Under the pieces are notes generated by a model, which saw only the letters and a list, made by a program, of their open reading frames with translations, was not told where the DNA came from and searched no databases. Positions 35,419-43,760 of a stretch of DNA of 61,949 bases are shown here, one piece after another. Origin of the DNA: Pseudomonas sp. ML96 (GTDB lineage Bacteria > Pseudomonadota > Gammaproteobacteria > Pseudomonadales > Pseudomonadaceae); assembly GCF_000761545.1 (NCBI RefSeq), contig NZ_JPMY01000039.1, positions 1 through 61,949 of the forward strand. The letters run 5' to 3'. The position numbers and the translations under genes were made by a program. The number at the start of each line of letters is the position of its first letter. Within the stretch, counting starts at the first letter, position 1.

Positions 35419-36533
35419 GCGCTCGGGGCTCCTTCTGCGCAGGGCTCGGCTACTTCGATCGCGCCGCCGCCGAGGCAGATTTCGCCGTCGTAGAACACCA
35501 CGGACTGGCCGGGGGTGACGGCGCGCTGCGGCTCGTCGAATACGGCGCGGTAGCCGTGCTCGGTCTTCTCCAGGGTGCAGGCCTGGTCGGCCTGGCGGTA
35601 GCGCACCTTGGCGGTGAGGCGGCGAGGGCTGGACAGGTCGATGGGGTTGACCCAGTAGATGTCCGAGGCGAGCAGGGCGCGGGAGAACAGCCAGGGGTGG
35701 TCGTTGCCCTGGCCGACGATCAGCACGTTGCGCTTCAGATCCTTGTGCAGCACATACCAGGGCTCATCACCGGCATTCTTCATGCCGCCGATGCCCAGGC
35801 CCTGGCGCTGGCCGATGGTGTGGTACATCAGGCCGACATGGCGGCCGATCACCTCGCCTTCGGTGGTCTCGATATCGCCCGGCTGGGCCGGCAGATACTG
35901 CTTGAGGAAGTCGCTGAAGCGGCGCTCGCCGATAAAGCAGATGCCGGTCGAGTCCTTCTTCTTGGCCGTGGCCAGGTCGTATTTCTCGGCAATGGCGCGC
36001 ACCTGCGGCTTCTCCAGTTCGCCGACCGGGAACAGGGTGCGACCGATCTGTTCGCCGCCTACGGCGTGCAGGAAGTAGCTCTGGTCCTTGTTCGGGTCGA
36101 GGCCCTTGAGCAGCTCGCTGCGGCCGTCGACATCGCGGCGGCGCACGTAGTGGCCAGTGGCGATCAGGTCGGCGCCGAGGCTCAGTGCGTAGTCGAGGAA
36201 GGCTTTGAACTTGATCTCGCGGTTGCACAGGATGTCCGGATTCGGCGTGCGCCCGGCCTTGTATTCGGCGAGGAAGTGCTCGAACACGTTGTCCCAGTAT
36301 TCAGCGGCGAAATTGGCGGTATGCAGCTTGATGCCGATGCGGTCGCACACGGCCTGGGCGTCGGCCAGGTCGGCCATGGCGGTGCAGTATTCGGTGCCGT
36401 CGTCCTCCTCCCAGTTCTTCATGAACAGGCCTTCCACCTGATAGCCCTGCTCGAGCAGCAGAAGGGCGGAAACGGAGGAGTCGACGCCGCCGGACATGCC
36501 GACGATCACTCGGGTATTGGCTGGTTCGCGCAT
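35415..36533 (-). CDS. mnmA: tRNA-specific 2-thiouridylase MnmA
   Basis: A 372-residue ATP-dependent enzyme that places sulfur on U34 of Lys, Glu and Gln tRNAs. The PP-loop SGGVDS is at residues 14-19; the catalytic cysteines are Cys103 (PDILCNRE) and Cys199 (STGICF), matching Cys102 and Cys199 of E. coli. It receives sulfur from TusE, whose gene and those of TusBCD lie at 54.5-55.9 kb of this window. ATG 36533 (MREPANTRVIVGMSGG) fits the family. It overlaps hflD. Confidence 0.96.
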   Translation of the reverse strand: MREPANTRVIVGMSGGVDSSVSALLLLEQGYQVEGLFMKNWEEDDGTEYCTAMADLADAQAVCDRIGIKLHTANFAAEYWDNVFEHFLAEYKAGRTPNPDILCNREIKFKAFLDYALSLGADLIATGHYVRRRDVDGRSELLKGLDPNKDQSYFLHAVGGEQIGRTLFPVGELEKPQVRAIAEKYDLATAKKKDSTGICFIGERRFSDFLKQYLPAQPGDIETTEGEVIGRHVGLMYHTIGQRQGLGIGGMKNAGDEPWYVLHKDLKRNVLIVGQGNDHPWLFSRALLASDIYWVNPIDLSSPRRLTAKVRYRQADQACTLEKTEHGYRAVFDEPQRAVTPGQSVVFYDGEICLGGGAIEVAEPCAEGAPSA

Positions 36534-36574
36534 GAGATATCGAGAAGGGTGACTGCAGAAAGTTGGCGATTCTA

Positions 36575-37060
36575 TCAGGACCGGGCGTCGCGCGGCGAAT
36601 AGGCCGGGCCGCGATCGGCCGGATCGCGGATCAGGCTGAGGCTGTGGCGCTCGCCGGCCAGGTAGTCGTCGATGCAGCGCAGCACCAACTCGCTGCGCCA
36701 GCGTTCCGGTTGTGCGGCCAGTTCCTCGCGGGTCAACCAGCGCGGGCCGATGATGCCGTCGTCCAGTGGCGCATCCGGCAGGTGGCGCAACGGCTTGGCG
36801 GCGAAGCACACGCGCTGGTAGGTCACGCCATTGCTGGGGGCGGTGTAGAGGTAGATGCCGGTGACGGCGGTCAGTTCGACCTCCCAGCCGGTCTCCTCTA
36901 GCGTCTCGCGCAGGGCGGCGGCGATGAGACTTTCGTCGGCTTCCAGATGGCCGGCAGGCTGGTTAAATACCGCCTGGCCGCCGGCCAGCTCTTCGACCAG
37001 CAGGAAGCGCCCCTGGTCTTCGACCACGGTGGCGACGGTTACATGGGGGGTAAAGCGCAT
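36575..37060 (-). CDS. Nudix hydrolase, NudJ-like
   Basis: A 161-residue hydrolase with an intact Nudix box from Gly37 to Trp59 (GHLEADES, then RETLEETG, with the metal-binding REtlEE core). The neighbour order with mnmA-hflD-purB equals that of E. coli nudJ, a phosphatase acting on thiamin pyrimidine pyrophosphate and nucleoside phosphates. Gap to mnmA is 41 bases, so they probably share a transcript. Substrate by homology only. Confidence 0.85.
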   Translation of the reverse strand: MRFTPHVTVATVVEDQGRFLLVEELAGGQAVFNQPAGHLEADESLIAAALRETLEETGWEVELTAVTGIYLYTAPSNGVTYQRVCFAAKPLRHLPDAPLDDGIIGPRWLTREELAAQPERWRSELVLRCIDDYLAGERHSLSLIRDPADRGPAYSPRDARS

Positions 37061-37176
37061 TGCGAAAACCTCTGCGGGCGGGCGGCAAACTGTTGGCCGG
37101 AGCCGTAGTCCAAGAGCAATCTGGAGCCGAGCTGCTAGGCTTGAGAGCGCCCTTTATGAGCATTCTGTAGCGTATC

Positions 37177-37191
37177 TGTAGTTTGACTACA
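37177..37191. promoter_or_regulatory. RccR-like 15-bp operator 1 upstream of icd
   Basis: TGTAGT-TTG-ACTACA, a perfect 6+3+6 palindrome. It has the length of the aceE-type RccR site described in P. fluorescens. It lies 187 bp upstream of the icd start codon and 117 bp upstream of the Nudix start. Confidence 0.6.
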
Positions 37192-37270
37192 TGTTTGGCT
37201 CGGGGCCAGGATTCAAGCAGTCTAGACCGCCATTGGGCTGTCAGTAAATGTCGAAAAGTGCGTGACTTTC

Positions 37271-37285
37271 TGTAGAAAAACTACA
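37271..37285. promoter_or_regulatory. RccR-like 15-bp operator 2 upstream of icd
   Basis: TGTAG-AAAAA-CTACA, a 15-bp palindrome whose halves match operator 1 except for one base. It is centred 94 bp from operator 1, about nine helical turns away, and 93 bp upstream of the icd start codon, probably just inside the transcribed region. Confidence 0.55.
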
Positions 37286-37377
37286 AGAATGCTGCACCTT
37301 TCCGAGACCCAGAAGTATCGTTCGTCGTGCCACCAGTACGGCGGATTGTCAGACCACGAAAACAAACGGAGTCCAGC

Positions 37378-38634
37378 ATGGGATACCAGAAGATCCAGGT
37401 GCCTGCGAACGGCGAAAAGATCACCGTCAACGCCGACATGTCCCTGAACGTACCGAACAATCCGATCATCCCCTTCATCGAGGGTGACGGTATCGGTGTC
37501 GATATCAGCCCGGTGATGATCAAGGTCGTCGACGCTGCCGTCGAAAAAGCCTACGGCGGCGAGCGCAAGATCGCCTGGATGGAAGTCTACGCCGGCGAGA
37601 AAGCCACCCAGGTCTACGACCAGGACACCTGGCTGCCGAAAGAAACCCTGGAGGCCGTGCGCGACTACGTCGTGTCCATCAAAGGCCCGCTGACCACTCC
37701 GGTCGGTGGCGGCATCCGTTCCCTGAACGTGGCTCTGCGTCAGGAGCTGGATCTGTACGTCTGCCTACGCCCTGTGCGCTGGTTCGAAGGCGTACCGAGC
37801 CCGGTCAAGCGTCCTGGTGACGTCGACATGACTATCTTCCGCGAAAACTCGGAAGACATTTATGCCGGTATCGAGTGGAAGGCCGGTTCGCCGGAAGCCA
37901 CCAAGGTCATCAAGTTCCTGAAAGAAGAAATGGGCGTCACCAAGATCCGTTTCGACCAGGACTGCGGTATCGGCGTCAAGCCGGTTTCCAAAGAAGGCAC
38001 CAAGCGCCTAGTGCGCAAGGCCCTGCAGTACACCGTGGACAACGACCGCGAGTCGCTGACCATCGTGCACAAAGGCAACATCATGAAGTTCACCGAAGGT
38101 GCCTTCAAAGATTGGGGCTACGAAGTTGCGCGTGACGAGTTCGGCGCCGAGCTGCTGGATGGCGGCCCGTGGATGCAGTTCAAGAACCCGGTTACCGGCA
38201 AGAACATCGTGGTCAAGGACGCTATCGCCGACGCCATGCTGCAGCAGATCCTGCTGCGTCCGGCCGAGTACGACGTGATCGCCACCCTGAACCTGAACGG
38301 TGACTACCTGTCCGACGCCCTGGCGGCCGAGGTGGGTGGTATCGGTATTGCTCCGGGTGCCAACCTGTCCGACAACGTTGCCATGTTCGAAGCGACTCAC
38401 GGCACCGCGCCGAAGTACGCTGGTCAGGACAAGGTCAACCCGGGTTCGGTCATCCTCTCCGCTGAGATGATGCTGCGCCACATGGGCTGGCTGGAAGCTG
38501 CTGACCTGATCATCAAGGGCACTAACGGCGCTATCGCTGCCAAGACCGTGACCTATGACTTCGAGCGTCTGATGGACGGCGCCAAGCTGCTGTCCTGCTC
38601 GCAGTTCGGTGATGCCATCATCTCCAAGATGTAA
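37378..38634 (+). CDS. icd: NADP-dependent isocitrate dehydrogenase (dimeric type)
   Basis: A 418-residue TCA-cycle enzyme oxidising isocitrate to 2-oxoglutarate. Substrate residues are readable in GGGIRSLNVALRQ with Ser115, the counterpart of E. coli Ser113 that AceK phosphorylates, and in RENSEDIYAGIEW (155-167). It is highly similar to the E. coli dimeric enzyme. ATG 37378 lies after ACGGAGTCCAGC. It competes with isocitrate lyase for substrate. It ends at a strong bidirectional terminator shared with cspD. Confidence 0.97.
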   Translation: MGYQKIQVPANGEKITVNADMSLNVPNNPIIPFIEGDGIGVDISPVMIKVVDAAVEKAYGGERKIAWMEVYAGEKATQVYDQDTWLPKETLEAVRDYVVSIKGPLTTPVGGGIRSLNVALRQELDLYVCLRPVRWFEGVPSPVKRPGDVDMTIFRENSEDIYAGIEWKAGSPEATKVIKFLKEEMGVTKIRFDQDCGIGVKPVSKEGTKRLVRKALQYTVDNDRESLTIVHKGNIMKFTEGAFKDWGYEVARDEFGAELLDGGPWMQFKNPVTGKNIVVKDAIADAMLQQILLRPAEYDVIATLNLNGDYLSDALAAEVGGIGIAPGANLSDNVAMFEATHGTAPKYAGQDKVNPGSVILSAEMMLRHMGWLEAADLIIKGTNGAIAAKTVTYDFERLMDGAKLLSCSQFGDAIISKM

Positions 38635-38651
38635 GGCGACGAGTGGTAAAC

Positions 38652-38681
38652 AAAAAGGCCGGTCACTTGACCGGCCTTTTT
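38652..38681. terminator. Bidirectional terminator between icd and cspD
   Basis: AAAAAGGCCGGTCA pairs perfectly with TGACCGGCCTTTTT around CT, a 14-bp stem with A and T flanks, serving both convergent genes. Confidence 0.92.
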
Positions 38682-38695
38682 CATTTGAACTCTAT

Positions 38696-38959
38696 TCAGG
38701 CTTCTACTGGAGTGCTTTGCGGCGTGCTAGCAATCGCCGGGGTTTCACTAGGTGCCAGAGCCGCGCTGATATTCACAGCATGCAGGCCCTTGGGGCCTTG
38801 CAGAATATCGAACTTGACCGCTTGGCCGGCCTTGAGAGTCTTATAGCCGTCCATCTGGATAGCTGAGTAGTGGGCGAACAGGTCCTCATCTCGGCCATCG
38901 GCCACGATGAAGCCGTAGCCCTTGGCGTTGTTGAACCACTTGACCTTACCGCTAAGCAT
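38696..38959 (-). CDS. cspD: Cold-shock domain protein CspD
   Basis: An 87-residue protein. Residues 1-65 are the cold-shock domain with RNP1 (KGYGFI, 13-18) and RNP2 (DLFAHYS, 26-32). Residues 66-87 are an Ala/Pro/Ser/Thr-rich tail absent from the 70-residue cold-shock proteins. E. coli CspD is a single-stranded DNA-binding replication inhibitor made in stationary phase; placement next to clpS-clpA is the same as in E. coli, where CspD is a Lon substrate. ATG 38959 is chosen over an upstream in-frame ATG (38977) because MLSGKVKWFN is the domain start. Confidence 0.92.
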   Translation of the reverse strand: MLSGKVKWFNNAKGYGFIVADGRDEDLFAHYSAIQMDGYKTLKAGQAVKFDILQGPKGLHAVNISAALAPSETPAIASTPQSTPVEA

Positions 38960-39107
38960 GCTGACATCCCTCTGCAAAGGACTCCATCACTGGAGTATCA
39001 TCCACTTCAGCTCCACGTCCGACTTCGGCCCTTTGGGCGCTAGCCGCGGAACCCCGATACCCGAGTAGGGTATTCACTGTTTGTAACACCGTTTTGCCTT
39101 TAGTCAA
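38960..39107 (-). promoter_or_regulatory. cspD promoter and structured 5' leader
   Basis: On the minus strand TTGACT (39102-39107), 16 bases, TACAAA (39080-39085) is a good sigma-70 promoter. The resulting leader of about 115 nt contains a perfect hairpin ACTCCA-TCAC-TGGAGT (38981-38996) just before the ribosome-binding region and a second near 39054-39073 (ATACCC with GGGTAT). Long structured leaders are typical of cold-shock genes. Confidence 0.6.
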
Positions 39108-39188
39108 GGTGCCAGGACGACCGCCCGAGAGGTGGTTCAAACTCTACTGGCATCACCCTCCGACCGGTCACTACAGCTTTAGTTCAGC

Positions 39189-39551
39189 ATGCATTCACGC
39201 AGCCAGATTCGACTAACATTCAATCAGGATCGCCCTGTCGAGCACGATGACGACTCAGGTGGCCTGGCCGTGCAGGAGGCGAAGCCCGCGCTGCAGGCTC
39301 CGCCCATGTATAAGGTGCTGATGTTCAACGACGATTACACTCCGATGGATTTTGTGGTCGAAGTGTTAGAGCTCTTTTTTGGTATGAACCGAGAGGCGGC
39401 CACCAAGGTCATGCTTACTGTTCATACGGAAGGAAAAGCGGTTTGCGGGTTGTTTACCCGCGACATCGCAGAGACGAAAGCGATGCAGGTAAACCAGTAC
39501 GCTCGGGATAGCCAGCATCCGCTACTCTGTGAGATAGAGAAGGACGGCTGA
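39189..39551 (+). CDS. clpS: ATP-dependent Clp protease adaptor ClpS
   Basis: A 120-residue adaptor that binds N-terminal Phe, Leu, Trp and Tyr residues and hands substrates to ClpA. The N-degron pocket sequence NDDYTPMDFVVEVL (about 49-62) and the TVHTEGKAVCG segment are intact; residues 1-35 are the flexible tail that enters ClpA. It is 30 bp upstream of clpA and divergent from cspD, as in E. coli. Confidence 0.96.
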   Translation: MHSRSQIRLTFNQDRPVEHDDDSGGLAVQEAKPALQAPPMYKVLMFNDDYTPMDFVVEVLELFFGMNREAATKVMLTVHTEGKAVCGLFTRDIAETKAMQVNQYARDSQHPLLCEIEKDG

Positions 39552-39581
39552 CGCCGTCTAGCTTGGGCAAGAGGTGAAGCT

Positions 39582-41852
39582 ATGTTGAATCGAGAGCTGG
39601 AAGTCACCCTCAATCTGGCCTTCAAGGAGGCACGCGCCAAGCGCCATGAGTTCATGACGGTCGAGCATCTGCTCCTTGCGTTGCTGGATAACGAGGCTGC
39701 AGCGGCCGTACTGCGCGCCTGTGGCGCCAACCTGGACAAGCTCCGGCATGATCTGCAGGAGTTCATCGACTCCACTACGCCGTTGATTCCTCAGCACGAC
39801 GAAGAGCGCGAAACCCAGCCAACCCTGGGCTTCCAGCGTGTGCTGCAGCGCGCCGTGTTCCATGTACAGAGCTCCGGCAAGCGCGAAGTGACTGGCGCCA
39901 ACGTGCTGGTCGCTATCTTCAGCGAGCAGGAGAGTCAGGCGGTGTTTCTGCTCAAGCAGCAGAGCGTGGCCCGCATCGACGTGGTCAATTACATCGCCCA
40001 CGGCATCTCCAAGGTGCCGGGTCATACCGATCAGCACGAGAGTGAGCAGGAGATGCAGGACGACGAAGGCGGTGAGTCCTCGTCCTCTGGCAACCCGCTG
40101 GATGCTTATGCGAGCAACCTGAATGAGCTGTCTCGTCTCGGTCGCATCGACCCGCTGGTCGGTCGCGAGCATGAGGTCGAGCGCGTGGCGCAGATTCTCG
40201 CGCGTCGCCGCAAGAACAATCCGCTGCTGGTGGGTGAGGCTGGTGTCGGCAAAACCGCCATCGCTGAAGGCCTGGCCAAGCGCATTGTCGATGGTCAGGT
40301 GCCGGACCTGCTGTCCGAGAGCGTGGTCTATTCCCTCGACCTCGGTGCGCTGCTGGCCGGTACAAAATACCGTGGCGACTTCGAGAAGCGCTTCAAGGCG
40401 TTGCTCAACGAGCTGCGCAAGCGCCCACACGCCATTCTGTTCATTGACGAGATCCACACCATCATCGGTGCGGGGGCTGCGTCTGGCGGCGTGATGGATG
40501 CCTCCAACCTGCTCAAGCCGCTGCTGTCCTCTGGCGAGATCCGCTGCATCGGCTCCACCACTTTCCAGGAGTTCCGCGGCATCTTCGAGAAGGACCGCGC
40601 TCTGGCGCGTCGTTTCCAGAAAGTCGATGTCACCGAGCCGTCCGTGGAGGATACCGTGGGCATCCTCAAAGGGCTCAAGGCGCGTTTCGAGCAGCATCAC
40701 CATATCGAATACAGCGACGAGGCCCTGCGTGCGGCGGCCGAGCTGGCTGCGCGTTACATCAATGATCGGCACATGCCGGACAAGGCCATCGATGTGATCG
40801 ACGAGGCAGGTGCCTATCAGCGCCTGCAGCCGGAAGAGAAGCGCGCCAAGCGCATCGAAGTGGCTCAGGTCGAAGATATCGTCGCCAAGATCGCGCGGAT
40901 TCCGCCGAAGCATGTCAGCAGTTCGGACAAGGAGCTGCTGCGTAACCTGGAGCGCGATCTCAAGCTCACCGTGTTCGGGCAGGATGCGGCGATCGATTCG
41001 TTGTCGACCGCCATCAAGCTTTCCCGTGCCGGTCTCAAGGCGCCGGATAAGCCGGTCGGTTCCTTCCTGTTTGCCGGCCCAACCGGTGTCGGCAAGACCG
41101 AGGCGGCTCGTCAGCTGGCCAAGGCCATGGGCATCGAGCTGGTGCGCTTTGACATGTCCGAGTACATGGAGCGTCATACCGTATCGCGCCTGATCGGTGC
41201 GCCGCCCGGCTACGTTGGCTTCGATCAGGGTGGTCTGCTGACCGAGGCCGTCACCAAGCAGCCGCATTGCGTGCTGCTGCTCGACGAGATCGAGAAGGCG
41301 CATCCGGAGGTCTTCAACCTGCTGCTGCAGGTGATGGACCATGGCACTCTGACCGACAACAACGGGCGCAAGGCCGACTTCCGCAATGTGATTCTGATCA
41401 TGACCACCAACGCGGGTGCCGAAACGGCGTCGCGGGCCTCGATCGGTTTCACTCTACAGGACCATTCGTCCGACGCCATGGAAGTGATCAAGAAGAGCTT
41501 CACTCCGGAGTTCCGCAACCGCCTGGATACCATCATCCAGTTCGGTCGCCTGAGTCACGAGACCATCAAGAGCATCGTCGACAAGTTCCTCACCGAGCTG
41601 CAGGCGCAGCTGGAGGACAAGCGAGTGCAGCTGGATGTCAGCGATGCGGCGCGCAGCTGGCTGGCGGAACGCGGCTACGACGTGCAGATGGGCGCGCGTC
41701 CGATGGCGCGGCTGATTCAGGATCGGATCAAGCGGCCGTTGGCCGAAGAGATCCTGTTCGGCGAGCTGGCGGAGCATGGCGGCCTGGTGCATGTCGATCT
41801 CGAGAATGGCGAGTTGCACTTCGAGTTCGAGACCACAGCTGAGCCGGCCTGA
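39582..41852 (+). CDS. clpA: ATP-dependent Clp protease ATP-binding subunit ClpA
   Basis: A 756-residue double AAA+ unfoldase that feeds ClpP. An N-domain (1-145) binds ClpS, D1 has Walker A GEAGVGKT, D2 has GPTGVGKT, and the ClpP-docking loop region lies in D2 after the Walker B LLLDEIEKAHPEV. AAGAGGTGAAGCT precedes ATG 39582. Length matches E. coli (758). It ends at a bidirectional terminator with infA. Confidence 0.97.
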   Translation: MLNRELEVTLNLAFKEARAKRHEFMTVEHLLLALLDNEAAAAVLRACGANLDKLRHDLQEFIDSTTPLIPQHDEERETQPTLGFQRVLQRAVFHVQSSGKREVTGANVLVAIFSEQESQAVFLLKQQSVARIDVVNYIAHGISKVPGHTDQHESEQEMQDDEGGESSSSGNPLDAYASNLNELSRLGRIDPLVGREHEVERVAQILARRRKNNPLLVGEAGVGKTAIAEGLAKRIVDGQVPDLLSESVVYSLDLGALLAGTKYRGDFEKRFKALLNELRKRPHAILFIDEIHTIIGAGAASGGVMDASNLLKPLLSSGEIRCIGSTTFQEFRGIFEKDRALARRFQKVDVTEPSVEDTVGILKGLKARFEQHHHIEYSDEALRAAAELAARYINDRHMPDKAIDVIDEAGAYQRLQPEEKRAKRIEVAQVEDIVAKIARIPPKHVSSSDKELLRNLERDLKLTVFGQDAAIDSLSTAIKLSRAGLKAPDKPVGSFLFAGPTGVGKTEAARQLAKAMGIELVRFDMSEYMERHTVSRLIGAPPGYVGFDQGGLLTEAVTKQPHCVLLLDEIEKAHPEVFNLLLQVMDHGTLTDNNGRKADFRNVILIMTTNAGAETASRASIGFTLQDHSSDAMEVIKKSFTPEFRNRLDTIIQFGRLSHETIKSIVDKFLTELQAQLEDKRVQLDVSDAARSWLAERGYDVQMGARPMARLIQDRIKRPLAEEILFGELAEHGGLVHVDLENGELHFEFETTAEPA

Positions 41853-41868
41853 TAGTGGCAGGCAAACG

Positions 41869-41895
41869 AAAACGCCCGGCATTGCCGGGCGTTTT
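41869..41895. terminator. Bidirectional terminator between clpA and infA
   Basis: AAAACGCCCGGC pairs with GCCGGGCGTTTT around ATT, followed by T on the plus strand and preceded by A. It serves two convergent genes. Confidence 0.92.
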
Positions 41896-41921
41896 TGCAT
41901 TCGGATTCCGCGTTGCGGGAA

Positions 41922-42140
41922 TCAGCGGGCGCGATAGGTGATGCGGCCCTTGCTCAGGTCGTACGGCGTCAGTTCAACGCGGACCTTGTCGCCAGTCAGA
42001 ATGCGGATGTAGTTCTTGCGCATCTTGCCGGAGATGTGCGCGGTAACGACGTGCCCGTTTTCCAACTCCACACGGAACATGGTGTTAGGCAGGGTGTCGA
42101 CGACAGTACCTTCCATTTCGAAGCTGTCTTCTTTCGACAT
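41922..42140 (-). CDS. infA: Translation initiation factor IF-1
   Basis: A 72-residue OB-fold protein ([13 protein letters not shown] to [15 protein letters not shown]) that binds the A site of the 30S subunit during initiation. ATG 42140 is the family start; an in-frame extension upstream is ignored. It stands 123 bp after bpt, in the same order as in other pseudomonads (trxB-aat-bpt-infA). Essential. Confidence 0.97.
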
Positions 42141-42263
42141 GCAGTAAAGCCCTCGGTATTCAAAGATTGGCTCGGTGCAACGGCGCCCGAGCAAAAGCGG
42201 CGTGCATTGTGCCCGAAAAGGGTAAGGGCCGCCAAGTGGCTGGAAGGTCGGGAAATGGCCGGC

Positions 42264-42971
42264 TCAGGTCAGAACGACCCAGCGCTGATTGACGAACAGC
42301 TCGATGGGGCGGTACTGGGTCTTGTAGCTCATCTTCCGGCAATTCTTGATCCAGTAACCGAGATAGACAGCTTGCAGGCCCAGACGTGCGGTCTCGCCGA
42401 TCTGCCAGAGAATGGCAAAGCGGCCCAGGCTGCGGCGCTCCTCGGCGGGGTCGTAGAAGGTGTAGACGGCCGACAGGCCGTTGGGCAGTGCGTCGGTGAC
42501 GGCTACTGCGACCAGACGGCCGGCCAGGCGGAACTCGTAGAAGCGAGCGAAGGGCAGGTCGCGAACCAGGAAGGTGCTGAACTGGTCGCGGCTCGGCGGA
42601 TACATGTCGCCGTCGGCGTGGCGCTGCTCGATATAACGCACGTAGAGGGCGTAATACTCCTCGTTGAACGCCGGGCGCACGGCGCGTACCTGGATATCTG
42701 CGTTGCGCTTGAGGATGCGCTTCTGCTGGCGGCTGGGGATGAATTGGTCAGCGGGTATGCGTGCCGGAACGCAGGCTGTGCAGCGCTGGCAGTGCGGGCG
42801 ATAGAGGTGATCGCCGCTGCGGCGAAAACCCATTTCCGAAAGCTCGGCATAGACCTCCACATCCATTGGCTGGCTGGGATCGAGGAACAGGGTGGTGGCC
42901 TGTTCCTCGGGCAGGTAGCTGCATGGATGAGGCTGAGTGGCGTAGAACTTGAGTCGAGCCAGCTCGGTCAT
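42264..42971 (-). CDS. bpt: Aspartate/glutamate leucyltransferase (Bpt)
   Basis: A 235-residue arginyl-transferase-like enzyme that moves leucine from Leu-tRNA to N-terminal Asp or Glu of proteins, creating N-degrons for ClpS. The N-terminal domain has a CxxC-type cluster (CQRCTACVPARI, about 59-70), and the C-terminal GNAT-like domain carries RYIEQRHADGDMYPPS and LGYWIKNCRKMSYKTQYRP. Absent from E. coli. It lies 64 bases after aat, and the two share the pathway. Confidence 0.94.
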   Translation of the reverse strand: MTELARLKFYATQPHPCSYLPEEQATTLFLDPSQPMDVEVYAELSEMGFRRSGDHLYRPHCQRCTACVPARIPADQFIPSRQQKRILKRNADIQVRAVRPAFNEEYYALYVRYIEQRHADGDMYPPSRDQFSTFLVRDLPFARFYEFRLAGRLVAVAVTDALPNGLSAVYTFYDPAEERRSLGRFAILWQIGETARLGLQAVYLGYWIKNCRKMSYKTQYRPIELFVNQRWVVLT

Positions 42972-43035
42972 GGCTGATCCTCGGAAAACCTCTTGGGCAA
43001 GTGTATGCCAGGGCCGAGGGTGCTACCACCCGCTG

Positions 43036-43716
43036 TCATGCGTGCCAGTCGGCGCCGCTGGGCTGGTCCAGATAGCGCTGCAGATAGCTGGCGAACTCTC
43101 TGCGTGCGATGGCGCGGGCGCCAAAGCTGTGCAGGTGTTGGGTCGGCATCTGGCAATCGATCAGGGCGAAGTCCCATTCGCGCAGTTTGCTCACCAGCGT
43201 GGCGAAACCCACCTTGGATACGTTGTCGGCGCGGCTGAACATGGATTCGCCGAAGAACAGCCGGCCCATGGCCAGGCCGTAGAGCCCGCCGACTAACTCG
43301 TCGTCCTGCCAGACCTCCACTGAGTGGGCGAGGCCGCGGCGGTGCAGTTCCAGATAGGCGGTGCGCATGCTGTCGGTGATCCAGGTGCCGTCGGCGTAGT
43401 CGCGCGGTCCGGCGCAACCGTGGATGACGGCGGCGAAATCCTGATCGAAGGTCACCCGATAGCGTTGCTGGCGCAGCAGCTTGGCTAGGCTGCGGGACAG
43501 ATGGAATTCGTCAGGAAAGAGAACTGTGCGCGGGTCAGGCGACCACCACAGCAGTGGCTGGCCTTCGTTGAACCAGGGGAAGCAGCCATGACGGTAGGCG
43601 GCGATCAGGCGTTCGGCGGATAGATCGCCGCCGGCAGCCAGCAAGCCGTTGGGCTCGTGCAGGGCGCGATCCAGTGGTGGGAAATCCAGCGAGTCGCGTT
43701 GCAGCCAGGTCAGCAT
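43036..43716 (-). CDS. aat: Leucyl/phenylalanyl-tRNA-protein transferase
   Basis: A 226-residue enzyme attaching Leu or Phe to N-terminal Lys or Arg, giving primary N-degrons read by ClpS. The conserved core FPWFNEGQPLLWWSPDPR (about 46-63) and the GLYGLAMGRLFFGESMFS segment are intact. It follows trxB by 44 bp, a stretch with a GC-rich hairpin but no T-tract. Confidence 0.96.
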   Translation of the reverse strand: MLTWLQRDSLDFPPLDRALHEPNGLLAAGGDLSAERLIAAYRHGCFPWFNEGQPLLWWSPDPRTVLFPDEFHLSRSLAKLLRQQRYRVTFDQDFAAVIHGCAGPRDYADGTWITDSMRTAYLELHRRGLAHSVEVWQDDELVGGLYGLAMGRLFFGESMFSRADNVSKVGFATLVSKLREWDFALIDCQMPTQHLHSFGARAIARREFASYLQRYLDQPSGADWHA

Positions 43717-43760
43717 GCGGAGGAGGGTAGGGCGGGCGCTAGTGCACCCGCCTTCCGGGC

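Larger units (their letters stand above)
37061..37377. promoter_or_regulatory. Divergent Nudix/icd regulatory region
   Basis: A 317-bp gene-free region. It holds two 15-bp palindromes listed separately, an extra TCTGTAG half-site at 37164-37170 repeated at 37175-37181, and a tentative icd promoter TAGACC (37223-37228), 16 bases, TAAATG (37245-37250). In P. aeruginosa a monomeric isocitrate dehydrogenase gene lies in this place; here there is no room for it. Confidence 0.45.

Noticed and set aside
37183..37188. TTGACT inside operator 1 as an icd -35
   Set aside because: No acceptable -10 at 15-19 bases downstream.
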